Translations under genes and position numbers: made by a program
Assembly: GCA_025667525.1 (NCBI GenBank)
Contig: CM046876.1
Location: 528,714,538 to 528,778,537, forward strand
Length of the DNA stretch: 64,000 nt
Origin: Glebionis coronaria
Lineage: Eukaryota; Streptophyta; Magnoliopsida; Asterales; Asteraceae
Direction: 5' to 3'
Part shown: positions 46,490 through 59,911 of the stretch, piece by piece
How positions within the stretch are numbered: position 1 is the stretch's first letter
How the letters are laid out: every line of letters begins with the position of its first letter
The notes under the pieces: generated by a model
Told to the model about the DNA's origin: nothing
The model's input: the letters and a program-made list of their open reading frames with translations, nothing else
Databases searched by the model: none

Positions 46490-47130
46490 GGTTTGATTGG
46501 TTTATTCTTGCTTTTATTTTTTTATTGATTTTGGTGGGTTTTGATTTAATCATGCTTAAATATTAAAAAGTTTGTATTTTTTATAAAAAGTTTGTGTTTT
46601 TATGTGTTAAATCATATCAAATCTTCAAATTTACTTACTTTTTAGATAAAAAATCATAAATTTTTATATAAAACTCAAAAATTTCTTTATCAAATCTTAA
46701 AAAGTTTGTGTTTTTATAAAAATTTGGTGTTTTTTTATAAAAGTTTGTGTTTTTCTCTTTTTAATTTTGTATTTTTTTGATTAAATCCTTCTATTTTGAT
46801 TGCCTTTTTGTTTGAATTTCTTAAATTGAACTTTTAATTTTGTCCTTTTTTTATTTTTTTAATCAATTTTACCACTTTAATTTTTTATTATCGATTTTAG
46901 TCTATCAATTATCAGTTATATTGTTATATCAGTTTTTAATCAGTTATCAGTTATTATTTTAATCTATTTTTTAATCACATTTTTGTTTGAAAGATATCTC
47001 CTTTTTCGTCTATCAGTTTTATATTTTGTTTGGACTTTCTTAATTGTTGGTCGAATTGTCAAATCTGTCCAATCCTAACTGTCCAAACTTTGTCCCAACA
47101 AATCTGATACAAAAGTTCCGTATCAATCTC
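46490..47130 (+). other. T-rich leader of NA-3
   Basis: Low-complexity T-rich tract as in NA-1; no gene. Confidence 0.6.
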
Positions 47131-47153
47131 AAAAGTTCCGGGTCAAACTCAAG

Positions 47154-47400
47154 AGTTCCGAACGAAACAAGTTCCGAACGAAACAAGTTCCGAACGAAAC
47201 AAGTTCCGAACGAAACAAGTTCCGAACGAAACAAGTTCCGAACGAAACAAGTTCCGAACGAAACAAGTTCCGAACGAAACAAGTTCCGAACGAAACAAGT
47301 TCCGAACGAAACAAGTTCCGAACGAAACAAGTTCCGAACGAAACAAGTTCCGAACGAAACTGTTCCGAACGAACAAGTTCCGAACGAAACAAAGTTCCGA
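47154..47400 (+). repeat. 16-bp minisatellite in the NA-3 leader
   Basis: About 12 exact units of AAGTTCCGAACGAAAC plus a few altered ones. The TTCCGAACGA core is shared with the 15-bp repeat of NA-1, but unit length and spacer differ. Confidence 0.95.
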
Positions 47401-49006
47401 TTCGGAACTCTTCCGAACGAAGCATCCATTTCAAACATAACGGCCAACCCAACACATCACAACCTTGACCCGAGACCTCTCGACATCATAAACTCACTCA
47501 CAATTCATTTTGTTTCGGTTTGAAAAAATTGTCTCAAACGTCATAAACGACTCAACAAACAGCCTAGAGCCTAGACCCCAGACACACAAACTCCATCCAC
47601 AACACTCAAACCCACTCACTCAACACTCACACAAACACCCTCGTTTACAGACCCTCGCACATAACTCTCGTCTCTCACCAAATCACCCTCGTCTCACCTT
47701 ATCTCTCTCGGTCACCCCCCCCCCCCAACACCCTCGAAACCCTCCACTGCCAAACAAAATCCCTTTTTTTAAAACTCTGTTAACCCAACTCACAGACTCA
47801 CCAAACCAGACTCCTCTTCTCTCGACACTCAGACCCTATTCCCTTGTCACTTTAACTCAAAACAGACTCACAACTTGACTCAGATTTTATTAATAGATCA
47901 ATCTGACTCGAATCAAGAACATCCCTCGACTCACCCTCTCACACTAACCTGACACAACCTCGCCTCAACCCTCGTTTCATCTGACTCATAGTATCAACCT
48001 GACAAGACCCAAACCCCTCTCTCGCAAGAACGACTCAACACCCACCCTCGTCAACAACGACACTCATTCTTTTTCAGACTCGATACACGACAGAACGACT
48101 CAACAGGAGATAGAAAGACTCAACAACATGCAATCAAAATAAAAACCTACCCGAGATCCATTAAGGGATCTTGAAGCCATAAAACAGTGCTTTCTTCATG
48201 AGTGTGATTAAGTTTATTTGGATTCGAGGATGCTGATTTTGATTATGATTCTTGGATGATTGGTTTTTCGGTTTGAGATTTGTGAGATTAGAGAGGACTG
48301 AAAGTATTCTTGTGAGGAGAGAGAGAGATAACAGGGACGGTAGAGAGTTACTTTGAGAGAGAAGAGAGACTTACGTTTGTAAGTTGTGAGGAGAGAGAGA
48401 GATAAACGAGTTTATGTGATAGGTTTTATTGAAGAAAGACGTTTGAGATTGTGTTTTATATTTAGTTGAGACGGAGAAAACTAGGCTGATTTTTTGCTAT
48501 TAATTATTGCCACGGATTAGATTTTCCACGCTTTGACTGGACACGCGTTTGTATTGGGCCACACGTTTTTAATCTCATCTATTTACAGTTTTTTTGTTCC
48601 AAATAATATATATCAGTTTCTTATTTTATTTTATTTTTTACTTTATTTTTATTTCATTTTTACTTTATTTTAGTTAAGTAAAGTTTTTTGATTTAAAGTA
48701 ATTTTTCTTATATATTTTCATATTTTAAAGTTTATTTTCTTTTTAATTAAGTTAAGTTTGTGTTTTTTTTATTATTCGTACTTCGTGGTGAGGCGGGTAT
48801 TTCGAAAGAAACAAAGTCGTAAAATATTTGACGGATCAAAAGTTTGTGCGGCCGAATTTGAAAACAAAAGTGACGAGTCAAAGTAACGGGCTTCATTTAT
48901 ATCATCAATCGAGGAATTTTAAGTGTTATTTACGGGTCTTTCGTTTTTTCACAAATTCTAAAATCCCGAAAACAACAACATCCACGTCATTCTTAATCGA
49001 TATTTA
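47401..49006 (+). other. NA-3 leader, no gene
   Basis: AC/CT-rich with CTCGAC/GACTCAAC words, a C-run near 47717, the leader motif (48145-48176), a GAGAGAGAGATAACAG stretch, and T-rich sequence to ~48780. No supported coding region. Confidence 0.5.
48145..48176 (+). promoter_or_regulatory. Conserved leader motif in NA-3
   Basis: ACCTACCCGAGATCC then GGATCTTGAAG, as in NA-1 and NA-2. Confidence 0.5.
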
Positions 49007-51204
49007 ATGGATTCGTTCGATTCGACATGTCAAAAGGGAGAATTGCATTTACTGCAAAACACAGATAGGAAAAGTGGCATCACTTCATTTCAAATGCTTC
49101 AGTCTCATCTTGTCACTCTTTCGAGGATTCAAGGAGGGAGCGAATTTGTGACGATCTTTGGACAAGATCGTCATATATTCATCGACTCAATTTTACCACT
49201 TTGACCCAACTCGCCGAGCAACTCAACCATGGAAACTTTAATCACTCTGCATCGGCACTTGCCTATAAGGATCTTGTGACACAACTCACGCCTTTCCTCC
49301 AATTCAATATCATTAAGCCTGAAAGTTCTGTGATTTGCCAATCATTTCTTCGAGATACACATACCGAGCTTCGAGTTTTCCGTGATACAATATTGAAACT
49401 CATGACATCGGTTTCGTCTTCGATTTATCAACAATCACAACTTCAGCAAACGTATGATAATGGAATGCAAGAATCAATGCCGCAGATGCAAGAGGAGAAT
49501 GGTCATACGTTTGAAAACTTGGAGCCTATCAATGCCAAGAGCACGGAATCAGGAGGACAACATGATACCAGTGGCACGTCAGGAACTGTTCACAAGATCT
49601 CTTTTGCTGACACCGTACCCGTTTATGACAAAGAGCCGGCAAACATGGTACAATGTAATGTTGTTTATGATGTATATGCTGATGATATGCCGCATATTGA
49701 GCATTCTTAACCTAATTATGACAAACATGGGATGGAAAAGAGTGATAGCAATACCACTTCTGATTCATCCGATGTAAGTCATAATGGGGGAGAGATTGTT
49801 CAGAATGCTAAACATCATGATAATTATCCTATAACTCCTTCATTGACTGCTTCTGATTCCAAGATTAAAGAGCTCGAAACGATCGTAGCTCGGCAATCAA
49901 AAGATCTTGAGGATGCCAAACTTGAATTTTCTAAGAAAACGGACAAATTTGAAACATACTTTGAAAAACTTGAAAAGTCAAACGTTGTTCTTGAAAGAAA
50001 ATTGGATCAAACTGTTCTAGATTCTAAAGCTGAAAAGGATAATCTTTTGAAACAAATTCAACTGCTTGAATCTAAGTTGGCATCCCAAGATAACGTGCTC
50101 AAAGAAAATGAAACATTAAAGGCTCAAGTATAGGAAAAGGTCTTTGCTATAGCCGCGTTGAAAAACGAGTTAAGGAAAAATAGAGGACCTAGTGTGGACA
50201 CTAAGCTTGAAAAACCATCAATCTTGGGGAAACTGCCTACAAATCAGTTCGTCAGACAACCGATTGTCAGACAACCTACTGCGTTTAGATCCGAGCGACC
50301 ACAATCCTCGAGACCGCGGTTTGCCTCCCAAGTTGATTTGGTTCATCTCTCTAGACCAGACACTCCAGCAACTAGGCCCTATGTGATCACTCCAGCTTTA
50401 GCAAGACCAAATCATATGATTGCCTCTAGTTTCCCTAAAAATACCAAGACCACGTCTAGAACTAGTTCAAATGACATTGGCCATAAATCTGGTCTAAGGG
50501 AAGTTATGCAAAAGACACATGTAAGAGATAGCAATGTCCAACCTAGTCAGATGCCTTCTAGATTACCCAACACTGCTAACCGTAGCATGACGTCTCCTAG
50601 GAGCATCGATCAATCATCTAGGAATTACTCGAACATTAAATATGCTACTTGTAAAACATGTAGAAAATGTGTCTTTACGGCAAATCATGATTCCTGTATC
50701 AAAAAATTGCTTAATGAGGTGAACTCCCGTGCTAGAATTAAATCCCAGCGGGTCGCTAAAATCAAACCCTTTGGTAAAATGTGGCGCCCCACTGGTAGAA
50801 CTTTCACTCTTGTAGGAAACGAGTGCCCTTTAACTAGGATAGTCTCTGATTCTACGAAGACTACTAGGGAGGAAATTGCAAAGGATGATACATCACTTAA
50901 GCCTGAACTTAAGGTTTTCTATAAAAGGAAACGTTTGCCAACTAAGACAAGTGAATCATCCCCTCAGGCCACCTCTGACACAAGTAAAGCCAACTGTGAA
51001 CCCCCACGTGCTTCACAAATAGATATCTCTAACCCATGCAAAAGTATACAAACTCCTAATAAGAATGCAGGTACCAAAGTTGATGTTCCAAAAGAACGAA
51101 TCGGTCCAATCGTTGTATACCGTTCAACTAAGGACACTCTCAGAGTTTGGTTGCTGAAGAAGCAGATATCAGAGAAACTAGTATCTCAGGGGATTCATGG
51201 TTAA
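49007..51204 (+). pseudogene. NA-3 Gag-like gene, broken
   Basis: ATG at 49007, aligned with the NA-2 start. A one-base deletion near 49192 shifts the frame. It then runs from 49201 with TAA at 49708-49710 (GAA in NA-2) and TAG at 50131-50133 (CAG in NA-1 and NA-2), ending at TAA 51202-51204. Domain order as in NA-2: N-terminal globular part, coiled coil (~49850-50130), basic Ser/Pro/Arg region, Cys cluster CKTCRKCVF...DSC (~50650), MWRPTGRTFT, and C-terminal DTLRVWLLKK. The lesions differ from those in NA-1 and NA-2, so a common ancestor had the whole frame. Confidence 0.8.
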
Positions 51205-51260
51205 AGCTTACACAAGGACTTACAGTCATATAACAGACTGTAACTCGATCTCCAAAGACA

Positions 51261-51916
51261 GGAAAGTTCATCCCGATGATGACTTATCCTAAAAACGAGA
51301 AATTCATTTTTCTCGGGCATGAGCTTATGTTAAAAACATTCCACGTTTTTAAGCTCATGCACTAGGACTTATAGTCACATCACAGACTATAACTCGCTCT
51401 TCAAAGAAAGGAAAGTTTATCGCCGATGGTTAACTTATCCTAACAACGAGAAATTAATTTTTCTCGGGCATGAGCTAATAATAAAAACATTCGAAGTTTT
51501 TAAGCTCATGCACAATGACTTACAGTTAAATGTCAGACTGTGACTCGAACTTAAAATAAAGGAAAGATTATCTTTTATGATAACTTATCCTCTTAACGAG
51601 AAATTCACCTTTCTCGGTCATGAGCTTGTATTAAAACATTCGAAGTTTTAAGCTCATAAAGGAAAGTGTATCTTTTAACTAAGAGAACTTTTCCTCGTAA
51701 CGAGAAATTAACCTTTCTCGGTCATGAGCTTTCCGTTAAAACAGTCAAAGTTTTCAAGCTCATGAACACGACTTCTAAGTAAATGTCAGCTTAGGACTCG
51801 TCCTTCAGATAAAAGGAAAGCTTATCGCCGATGGTAACTTATCCTTAACAACGGGAAGTTCACAACTTCTCGGACTTGAGCTTGCTTTTAAGATATTCAA
51901 CATCTTAAGCTCAAGT
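51261..51916 (+). ncRNA. Tandem three-hairpin array of NA-3 (5 modules)
   Basis: Five modules; third stems are GCATGAGC/GCTCATGC types and a last ACTTGAGC/GCTCAAGT. The ACACGAGC type present in NA-1 and NA-2 is absent. Confidence 0.75.
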
Positions 51917-51934
51917 AATTGTTTTTCAAAACTT

Positions 51935-51997
51935 TGAACACAATTTTTCAAGAATTTCTCAAAAGATTTTTCTAAATCTTTCAAAATTGTGTGTTCA
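51935..51997 (+). other. Long hairpin after the NA-3 array
   Basis: TGAACACAATTTT pairs with AAAATTGTG(TG)TTCA, matching 6481-6543. Confidence 0.55.
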
Positions 51998-54409
51998 AAA
52001 AAAAAAACGTTTTGATAAAACGAGCATGTCTTCTGGAATCGATAATATTTACGAACCTAGAAATGTCATTCAATAATGACACGGGGTTGTAAATAAAGTT
52101 CGAGCAGAAGTTTAAAAGATTTAAAACATGCTCCATATGGTTTGCTATTATTTCATATAGCAACCCGCCTTTCATAATCAAGTCAAGCATTTCACCGGAA
52201 AGCTTTGACTCAACAACGGGAATTAATTTTCTCGGGGACGTGACGAGGTGACCAACATTCGTGAACAAGAACCATGTGAATCTCTCATATGATGTTCTCC
52301 ATCATTCAGGTCCTACCTCGTAAATTGTTAATCTTGTGAATTCATTATTATATATGATCTTTGCACGTAATAAATACCTTACACTTGTGTTTAAAAGGTA
52401 TTTAATTTACGTTTCAGCACACCCTCATTAATTTGAGGGGGAGCTTGTGTAATTCATGAAGATAACTGGACTTGCATTTTTCTTCCCAAATTTTCTTAAA
52501 ATGCTATTAAATCAATTGATATTAAAAACATCGATTGCGTTGATATTTTTAATATGGGGGAGAAAATGTGATTTAATATGGGATATGATCAATCATAAAT
52601 GGTTTGACTTAACGTGATAGCTCATCCCGACATGTGCAAAATGTTTTCGGATATCGTGGCATATGTTAAGGGGGAGCAAAATGGATTTGCACTTCAAAAT
52701 GGATTTCATGGTGACATACACTTACCCAAAACATCTCTATTCACGATGATGAAGATTGTGGTGACATAAGGATGGTAGGATAGGTTAAAGTCCAATGATT
52801 CCTCTAGAACCGGAGGAATCTTCCCAAGGACATTCCATAGCTAGAAATAGTTGTCCTTAGGAAAGATGGAGAAAGATTGTGAACGTAGCTGAATGCCGAC
52901 CAAGTACTTAAGTTAGCACTGGAACAATCACAACAAGGTGCTAGTTATGACGTATTGGTAAGCATTGAAGGGGTTGAAGAATGAAAAAGAATTGTAAAGA
53001 TAAAGGGTGTAAAGAAAGAAGCCCTCCTTACAACTTAGGCAGAAACCGGGTCAATTCATATGCTATTGAGATCATTTTTGTTAATGATTCTCGATATTGA
53101 AGAAAGACATCATGGACCCAGTGATGCAATGCACAACCCATTCCAGCTAACTCAAATATCTCTCAAAAGATATTTGTTTTAATCACACGGAGATCAACAC
53201 GTTATCTATTGATTTATTCACTCCGAATAAATTGGTATTGAAAAGGTGGCACTCCTCTCCAGCCTCCGATCACTAAAATCCAAAATGCACGATCGAGTCT
53301 AGAGCCATTTGAGATCATCAAATATCTCATTAGGACACACTTTCATATTTCCTTGCTTCTTCACACACTGTGAAAAGTAAGAAAGATCTTCAGAGTCCTA
53401 CGCAAAATCTTCATGATCTTGCCTGAACATCCGAGTAATACGAAAGTATTTACAATGAAGATGGAAATCCTTCTTGAGCGAATATCAAAAAGCTCATGGT
53501 AGGTGACTTGTGAGGTTCTTTATGAATCAAACTTGTGATAACTGGAAAGCAACAGTGGTTTAATTCTTAAATGAATTTAAACACGTTCCACGCTTGTACG
53601 CATTATCATATGATCTTGCCAGAACACTCAGAGTGACTCTTTATTGATCACAGTGACGAGTGGAAATCCTTCTAGTGTTAACATCAAACAGCACTTGGTA
53701 GGTAACTTGCAAGATTCTATATGAATCAAGCTAGTGACAACTGGAAAGCAACGATGGTGCGGTTCTTAATTGAACTTCACTTGTTCCAGGAACATGAATT
53801 GACGGCTTCAAATCATGCGGATAATATTATCCAAATGATTCACTCTTTACGTTCGCAGTCTGCTTTGGACGGTCGAGTAAAGAGAACGGGTTTACCCGCG
53901 AAATCTTGTCAAGGAGGTTCTTTATTGAAACTACCTGCCACAAGTACGATATTTAATATCGTCCAACGGTTTTCACCGACCGGAGGTAAAATGCTACCGA
54001 ATTAGAATGAAATGTTCAAGGCCATTTCATCCGTGTATATTGTTTTGTTGCTAACTGTCTTATGCAGCGTAACAAGAAGGTGGCATTGCGGTGTATAATC
54101 CAGAAGAAGTCGTCACCACATGCTTATACTACATACAATTAGTACTTCAACAAATTCAAGAAAGCCTGAAGGTCAAGTCTTCCGCTGTATCAAACTCTGA
54201 AGCTTTCAAGAATTTAAAAGTATAAGTATGTGGAACTTGAAGTCACGAAGAGGCAAATATCACAAGTGAAGAATGCACAAGGTCAAGGCAAGGAAACATG
54301 CTCAAGACTAAAGTCAAAGATCACATCAAGCATATTCACAAGACAAAGATCGAAGACTCAAGCATAGATGCTAGGTTTAAGATTTTGTAAAAAGATGTGA
54401 CCTCCCTTA
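51998..54409 (+). other. NA-3 conserved non-coding 3' half
   Basis: Collinear with NA-1. GGGGGAG at 52437-52443, 52556-52562 and 52670-52676; the ~190 bp duplication at about 53404-53790. A 94-codon frame at 53721-54005 is not supported as a gene. Confidence 0.6.
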
Positions 54410-54533
54410 GGGGGAGATTGTTGGAAATACGTTTTTCCCTATAAAGTCTCGGTCACATCTTAGTTAGTATAGATCACGAGTTATAGACTATTTAGAACTT
54501 TGTTTCTTGGAGCGACCTCCCTTAGGGGGAGAT
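54410..54533 (+). other. NA-3 doubled polypurine tract and vestigial LTR start
   Basis: GGGGGAG at 54410-54416 followed by TGTTGGAAATACGTTTTTCC, then GGGGGAG at 54525-54531 bordering the true LTR. Confidence 0.8.
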
Positions 54534-54875
54534 TGTTAGAAATACGTTTTTACGTATTTATGAAGGATCGGTCGCTCCAACGATAATTATGTAATGGGCT
54601 CGTGATCTATTTAATTAGTGTATAGTCCATATAGCCCACATGTAGGGTGGGCTATATATATCCCCTCCTAGCATGTTAGGAGGGGTTGTTGATTGCCATT
54701 TGACACTTAATCATTCCATATTTATTTTCTCTCTCTAATTTTCCCCTTTTCTCTCCTTTCTCTCTCTACTCCCTCATCTCATTCCTTCATCTTCTTCTTT
54801 ATTTATCAATCAATCAACCATCTTAATCCATCAAATCCATCATCTTGAATAGGCCAATGATTACGTAGACCTTCA
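54534..54875 (+). repeat. NA-3 3' LTR
   Basis: 342 bp, two differences from the 5' copy, followed by ACTTA. Confidence 0.93.
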
Positions 54876-57435
54876 ACTTAATTAAGCCAAATTAACCAAG
54901 AAAAATTCAATAATCAAAGCCAAATAAGCTGGATAAGCCAATAAGCACTTATGAAAAAGTCAAATGAGTTGGGTTTCTAGTCAAAGCTTAAAGTCAACCC
55001 TCCAAATGCTCCAATATGAACAAATGGGTCAAATAAGAAACACCTATTACAAACTTAAAGTTGTTGCACATTTGAATAAGCTGGAATAGCTTATTGATAA
55101 GCTGAACACCAAATTACACTAGCAGGGGGAACTTTTAGTAGGAACTGGTTCCCACTGCTTTGACTTTTTAACTTGAGATTTGAGAGAGATTTACTATGAT
55201 TTGATGGATAACAAAGGCACCCTTACAACCAGTGAGTTGTAAGGAGTCACAATCAAGCAAAATATCACACTTCCAATAAGCCAATAAGCACAGAATAAGC
55301 CAACAGTGCCCAGATATGATACAGACTTAGGAAATAAGCAGTTATGCACTCTTAAGTAATTTTAGCATGAATAAGCAAACCAGAATGAACCAAATGCATA
55401 CACAAGCTATAATAACTGTTAATAAGCACAAACAAACTTATATCAATCACTGAATCAAAGATTACAAGCAGATCAAAGCATATGCAGGTTGCTGATATAA
55501 ACTTCAAGAACACAAACACTTTTTCTGATATAGATGACCACAAATCCAAATTCAGCACTCAAATCCTACTTCCCTGGTTGTATTAACTTAGATTTAACAC
55601 TTGTTAACCCTATTCTATGATTAGATCTAGGTGTCCTCTAAATTTCAGCCAATATTACCAAGTAATCAAGATTTTATAGCCTATTGTTGGATCTAGGTGT
55701 TAATAGCTACCAAACTTGCAGATAACGAACCCTTAAGAACAGATAAACATGTAACAACTCAATAGAACCAAGAACAACAACAAAGGAAGCCTTAAATCCC
55801 TTTGAATCAGTTAACCCAAACACCCCTTTGGAATCTAATTTTGCAATCTTCCAAAGGATTGTTATGATTTAACCTATCAAACAAGATCTAATCAACCCTA
55901 ACAACTCTTAATCAACCTTAGAGACTCAAATCAAGCATAAAAACACTGATCCACAACAAATCATGCAAAATCACCAAATATTCAACAAAAATTCAGAAAA
56001 ATAAAAAAGGAGAGAGATGCAAACCTCCAAGACTTACATCCAAGCCTTGGAATGTTTGAGCTGAGGTGCTAGAAAAACAAGCACCAGCTTCCTTGTACCT
56101 GCTAAGATCAACGGAACCAAAAGGATGAACAAAAATTATGAAACATGATCTTTTTGAAACACAAGCTTTATTACTTAAAACCTTGCCTCAAAAACAATCA
56201 AAACAGATAAGTGGAACTCAGATTTTATCTTCTCAAACACCAAACCTTTTATCAAACACAAAGAGAAATCATAATTTTCAGAAAATCAACTTTTATTTAA
56301 ATAAAAAGGAATTACAAAGATTAAAGATAAAATCTGGTACAAGGGACTCTCACAAGTTGAGGTCTTTTTATATAGGCACTAGTAGACGATTCTATAATGA
56401 AAAATACAAAGAAACCCTAGCTAGAAATTTCCCATAATGCCCTTGAGTGCTTGTTGTTGTTGAGCTGTCCATTTTGATCAAAACCGTTCATTTTAGCTTT
56501 GGGGTTAAGCTATGAGTCTAAGCTGTTGATTTGGCCACATCAGATTCCTTGGAGAGGAAGTTGTGTTTTCATTGGTGGACGAGGTTGAGTGTGGGGTCAC
56601 TTGGGTAGTGGGATTGAGGGTTTTGTGTGTGGGATATGTTTCTGGGCGTGTGAATCAAGTGTGGGTATGGGTAATTTCATTTTACCCTTTGTTTAAGTGA
56701 GTGGTAAATCTGGGTGGATGAATGGTGAATAGTAGAAACTTTGATCCGAAAAAGGTGGGTTTATGTTGTTTGGCACGTGTTTGTGCCTGTTTGAACTTTG
56801 GGAAATGGCACAATAAGTCCTTGTGTTTTGGTGAAATGTGTATTAAATGTTTTTCAGCCATAAAACTTACTTCCCTTTGTTAAATAAGTTTCTCTTTTCA
56901 TAGTTTTGGCACAAAACTTTTCCAAAAAGATTTCAAGGGTTTGTTTTGCCAATTTTGAATATTTGAGGCACTGATCTTGGACATTCTTGATCTTCAAAGG
57001 TCTTTATTGTATCTTTGACTTCATGAGGGACCATAATTTACAATTTAGAATAGATGAGGGACTAAACTTGCCAATTCTTCAAAGTTGAAGGACCATTTTG
57101 TAATTTTGACAAACTTAAGGGACCAAACTTGTAATTATGAATATACAAGTGTTTTAAGTGTCATTTCATCATATTTTGAGGATCAATCTTGTACATCTTC
57201 AAGTCTTCAAGGGTTTATATTGGGTAATTCATGAACTAGGGCGCGGTTCTTTGTACGGCTTCGTTTCTCGTGTTCGTTTTTCCTTGTTTCTTGTGATCTT
57301 TTGTCTTTTTCACGATATCCATACCTAAAACACATAAGTAAACAAATACAAGCATATATATGGTATTTTATGACATTTTTATGCATTTAAAGCCCGAAAA
57401 GAACGATGAGATCATGTATAAATGCCATCTCATCA
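54876..57435 (-). other. Rest of the presumed Athila-like LTR, no gene
   Basis: AATAAGC-rich sequence, the block shared with 19339-21115 (55110-56480), then GT-rich and T-rich sequence. Short frames only. Confidence 0.45.
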
Positions 57436-59911
57436 CTCCCCATACTAAGCCATTGTCGTGTCCTCACGCAATGCTAGAATAAAGTATCTAAGCATCACCA
57501 AAATCCAATTTTATTAACCTTTATTGAAAAGTAAAAGACTTGCAATAATACTATGAAGATGTGTAAAGACATAATATATGATTTTCATCACGAATGTGAC
57601 TTTTAGGGTCAATGAATAGAAACAAGTAAATGTCCCTTAGAGTAAATTTCGTCATCCTTGATTGTCATACATTCCATGCTAAGTGCAAAAACAAGATCTT
57701 TGTTGGTACAAGTCACAATGCTAACACTACTCATACGTCCACATTGTGTAATACTTTTTCTCCCCGCAATCCTAGTTATTATGAAAGGAAATGGGTTTCT
57801 AGAATTTTTTAACCATTTGTCATGGATCACAAGTGATTCATATTGACTTATTTGAGTATTTATTAGTCCAAAAGTAAAGTAGCACGATTTAACCGATAGT
57901 TAGCCGAAGGACAAAATCTTTTAAAACGGCTTCTCGTGTATCTCCTTAAGTTCATATCTTGGCATAACTCGTTTCACGATTTGAGACCTTTCTCGGACCG
58001 ATATTTGGCATGTACTTCATACTTCAAATCTTGGGAAGACGTTCTTGAAATTATGGTCTTCTCTTCATATATTGGAATTTCTTCACTTGACGTTTTTGAG
58101 AGATTCTTCATACTTGGACCACGACTTCATCATTTTTCTTCAATCTTTATTTTGGACTTTGATATACAACGATCCGCCTCCTTTTCGGACTTGGATATAT
58201 TTATCCTCATACCTTGTAAGGGTCTTTTTGGATAGATTTTCTCCATGATCTTTAGGGGAGTAATTGCTTTTCGTCGTGTGTCTCGATCCTTCATATTGAT
58301 TTAGGAATAATGATTCTTCACATCATCTTGGATCTTTAGCAACAAAATAGAGCTCCTCATGCCTTGTTAGGGCCTTTTTGGATCTTCACCAATCTTCGCG
58401 TCCCGCTTCAATAAGTTATGCCTTGGCTATGAACTCTATTCAACCCCGAGCAACTTTTAAACGATCTTGTGCTAGAAGCTAAGTAACCTTTCAAATCGTA
58501 CGACCTTACTTATTTCAATTATTTTTATTCCTAATGCATTGATCTTATGGGAGAAAAAGCCACAATTAAAAACATATGAGTTTTTGAAAGAACATTTTCA
58601 TGTTCTACATTTAGCATGATCACTTGTCTAACTCTATCATTTCTCGTTCTTCACTATTTAAAGACCTCTAATTAAAGAGACTCGTGAATACTTAGCCATG
58701 CAAGTCAAAATTAAGCCAAATTTGGATTACCTTTCATTAAGACTATATCAAATCAAAGTTTTGGGTTTTCAAGCCACCTATAGGATCTTGCACTTTCTTG
58801 GACTTTTTCAAGTTTAGAGAATGCATTTTATAGTTCCCTTGATAAGTGACATTCTAGGATCAATTATAGGAAGTTGCGAAAAGTTCTTGTTCTTAACCCG
58901 AAGGAGCTAAGACTTTCGAGTTTTAAAGTTCCCTATATAAAAGTCTAGCAAAACTTGAATTGAGCGGGTTATGGAATGCAAAGGGCTCCTAATGCCTATC
59001 AAGTCAAAAATTATCTCTTATTCTATCCATCGGAAAATATACATTCGTGTCTTAAAAACACTTATTAAAACTAAGAAAAAATTTAAAATTTGGCCATTTT
59101 TAGCCTTATTAGTAACAAAACAAAACAAAACATTGAAAGTTGGAAAACGTGAGGGCGTAGCAAAGCAAAGACTTATTCACCCCCATAATAAAATTAAACA
59201 TTGTCCTCAATGTTTCGAGTCTAAAGGTGGAGCACCCCCATACTAGAGACGAAGAGTCGAATGCTTAGGATCTAGCATGGGAAGGGTGATCAACAATATA
59301 TCTAAAGCCGTTTATTAAGTATGCTAAAAGATAATTGTTAGAACAATAAAGGATATGTCATGGATTCGTGAAAAACTTCTTCAAGCAAACAATGGAGTCT
59401 CACGTAAACGAACACGAGAGTCTTCAATCGTAGATGATGATGATGATGATGATCTAGATAACACAATCACAAACAACCACGAGACAACGAGTTGGAAGGG
59501 CACAAACCCCCTCTCATTATTTATTAGAAAGCATAAAAGATAAGCATGGGATTTCCCCCACGAGGCACCTCGTTTTTGATTACCGAGTCATGAGCTCGAC
59601 TCGATCCCCTCAAAATGTGAACATTTAGGGAAAATCATGGTATGGTCAATTTTTGATGGGGCTTACATGATAAACAAGGCCCAAAAAGCAACCGGTATTA
59701 AGGACTAAGTCCTTTAATGATACAAAATACCGGGATCGAAGATGGCGTCTTCGTTTTCATTGGATAAACAATTCAACGCCACTTCAACATGTGCCATAAA
59801 CTCAAAGAGTTTGAAGAAAAGAGATGAGAAGTAGAAGGGTGGGACAATTGGTAAGACAAACTTTTGAGCTACTCGGTAGACTCGCACCAAGCAAATAGAT
59901 ATAGTTTCCAT
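57436..59911 (-). other. Athila-like element between Gag-Pro and 3' LTR, no RT
   Basis: In sense it starts after the Gag-Pro continuation and ends at the purine tract TAGTATGGGGAG (57449-57436). A similar TATGGGGGTGC tract lies at ~59230. An acidic EDE(A)IFDPG-type reading occurs twice near 59735 and 59955 in different frames, a local duplication. No RT, RNase H or integrase motif. Confidence 0.5.

Larger units (their letters stand above)
46130..54875 (+). mobile_element. NA-3: non-autonomous LTR retrotransposon, complete
   Basis: 8,746 bp with 342 bp LTRs (46130-46471, 54534-54875), differing at two sites by eye, and target duplication ACTTA (46125-46129, 54876-54880). Same plan as NA-1: PBS, T-rich leader, 16-bp minisatellite, leader motif, broken Gag frame, hairpin array (5 modules), conserved non-coding part, doubled purine tract. 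A deletion near 52220-52250 removed the segment holding the first purine tract of NA-1 and NA-2. No pol motif seen. Confidence 0.93.
44937..57435 (-). repeat. 3' LTR of the Athila-like element, with NA-3 inside (right border inferred)
   Basis: 44937-45165 matches 63782-64000 base for base with few changes. The right border at 57435 is inferred: in sense TATGGGGAG then TGATGAG gives a purine tract plus TGAT, mirrored by ATCA at 44937. Without NA-3 and one target copy the LTR would be ~3.75 kb, long for Athila. Parts at 55110-56480 resemble 19460-21100. Confidence 0.5.

Noticed and set aside
47040..47523. Overlapping frames on both strands through the 16-bp minisatellite
   Set aside because: Three frames and both strands are open together only because of the repeat; no conserved protein signal.
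53721..54005. A 94-codon frame in NA-3, also open (83 codons) in NA-2 at 11390-11641
   Set aside because: The two nucleotide versions differ at about six sites, of which five change the amino acid. That pattern does not suggest protein selection, and NA-1 is frameshifted there.
57609..58248. Short overlapping frames of 60-99 codons in 57.6-58.3 kb
   Set aside because: Both strands open at once, no recognisable motif, no conservation evidence.
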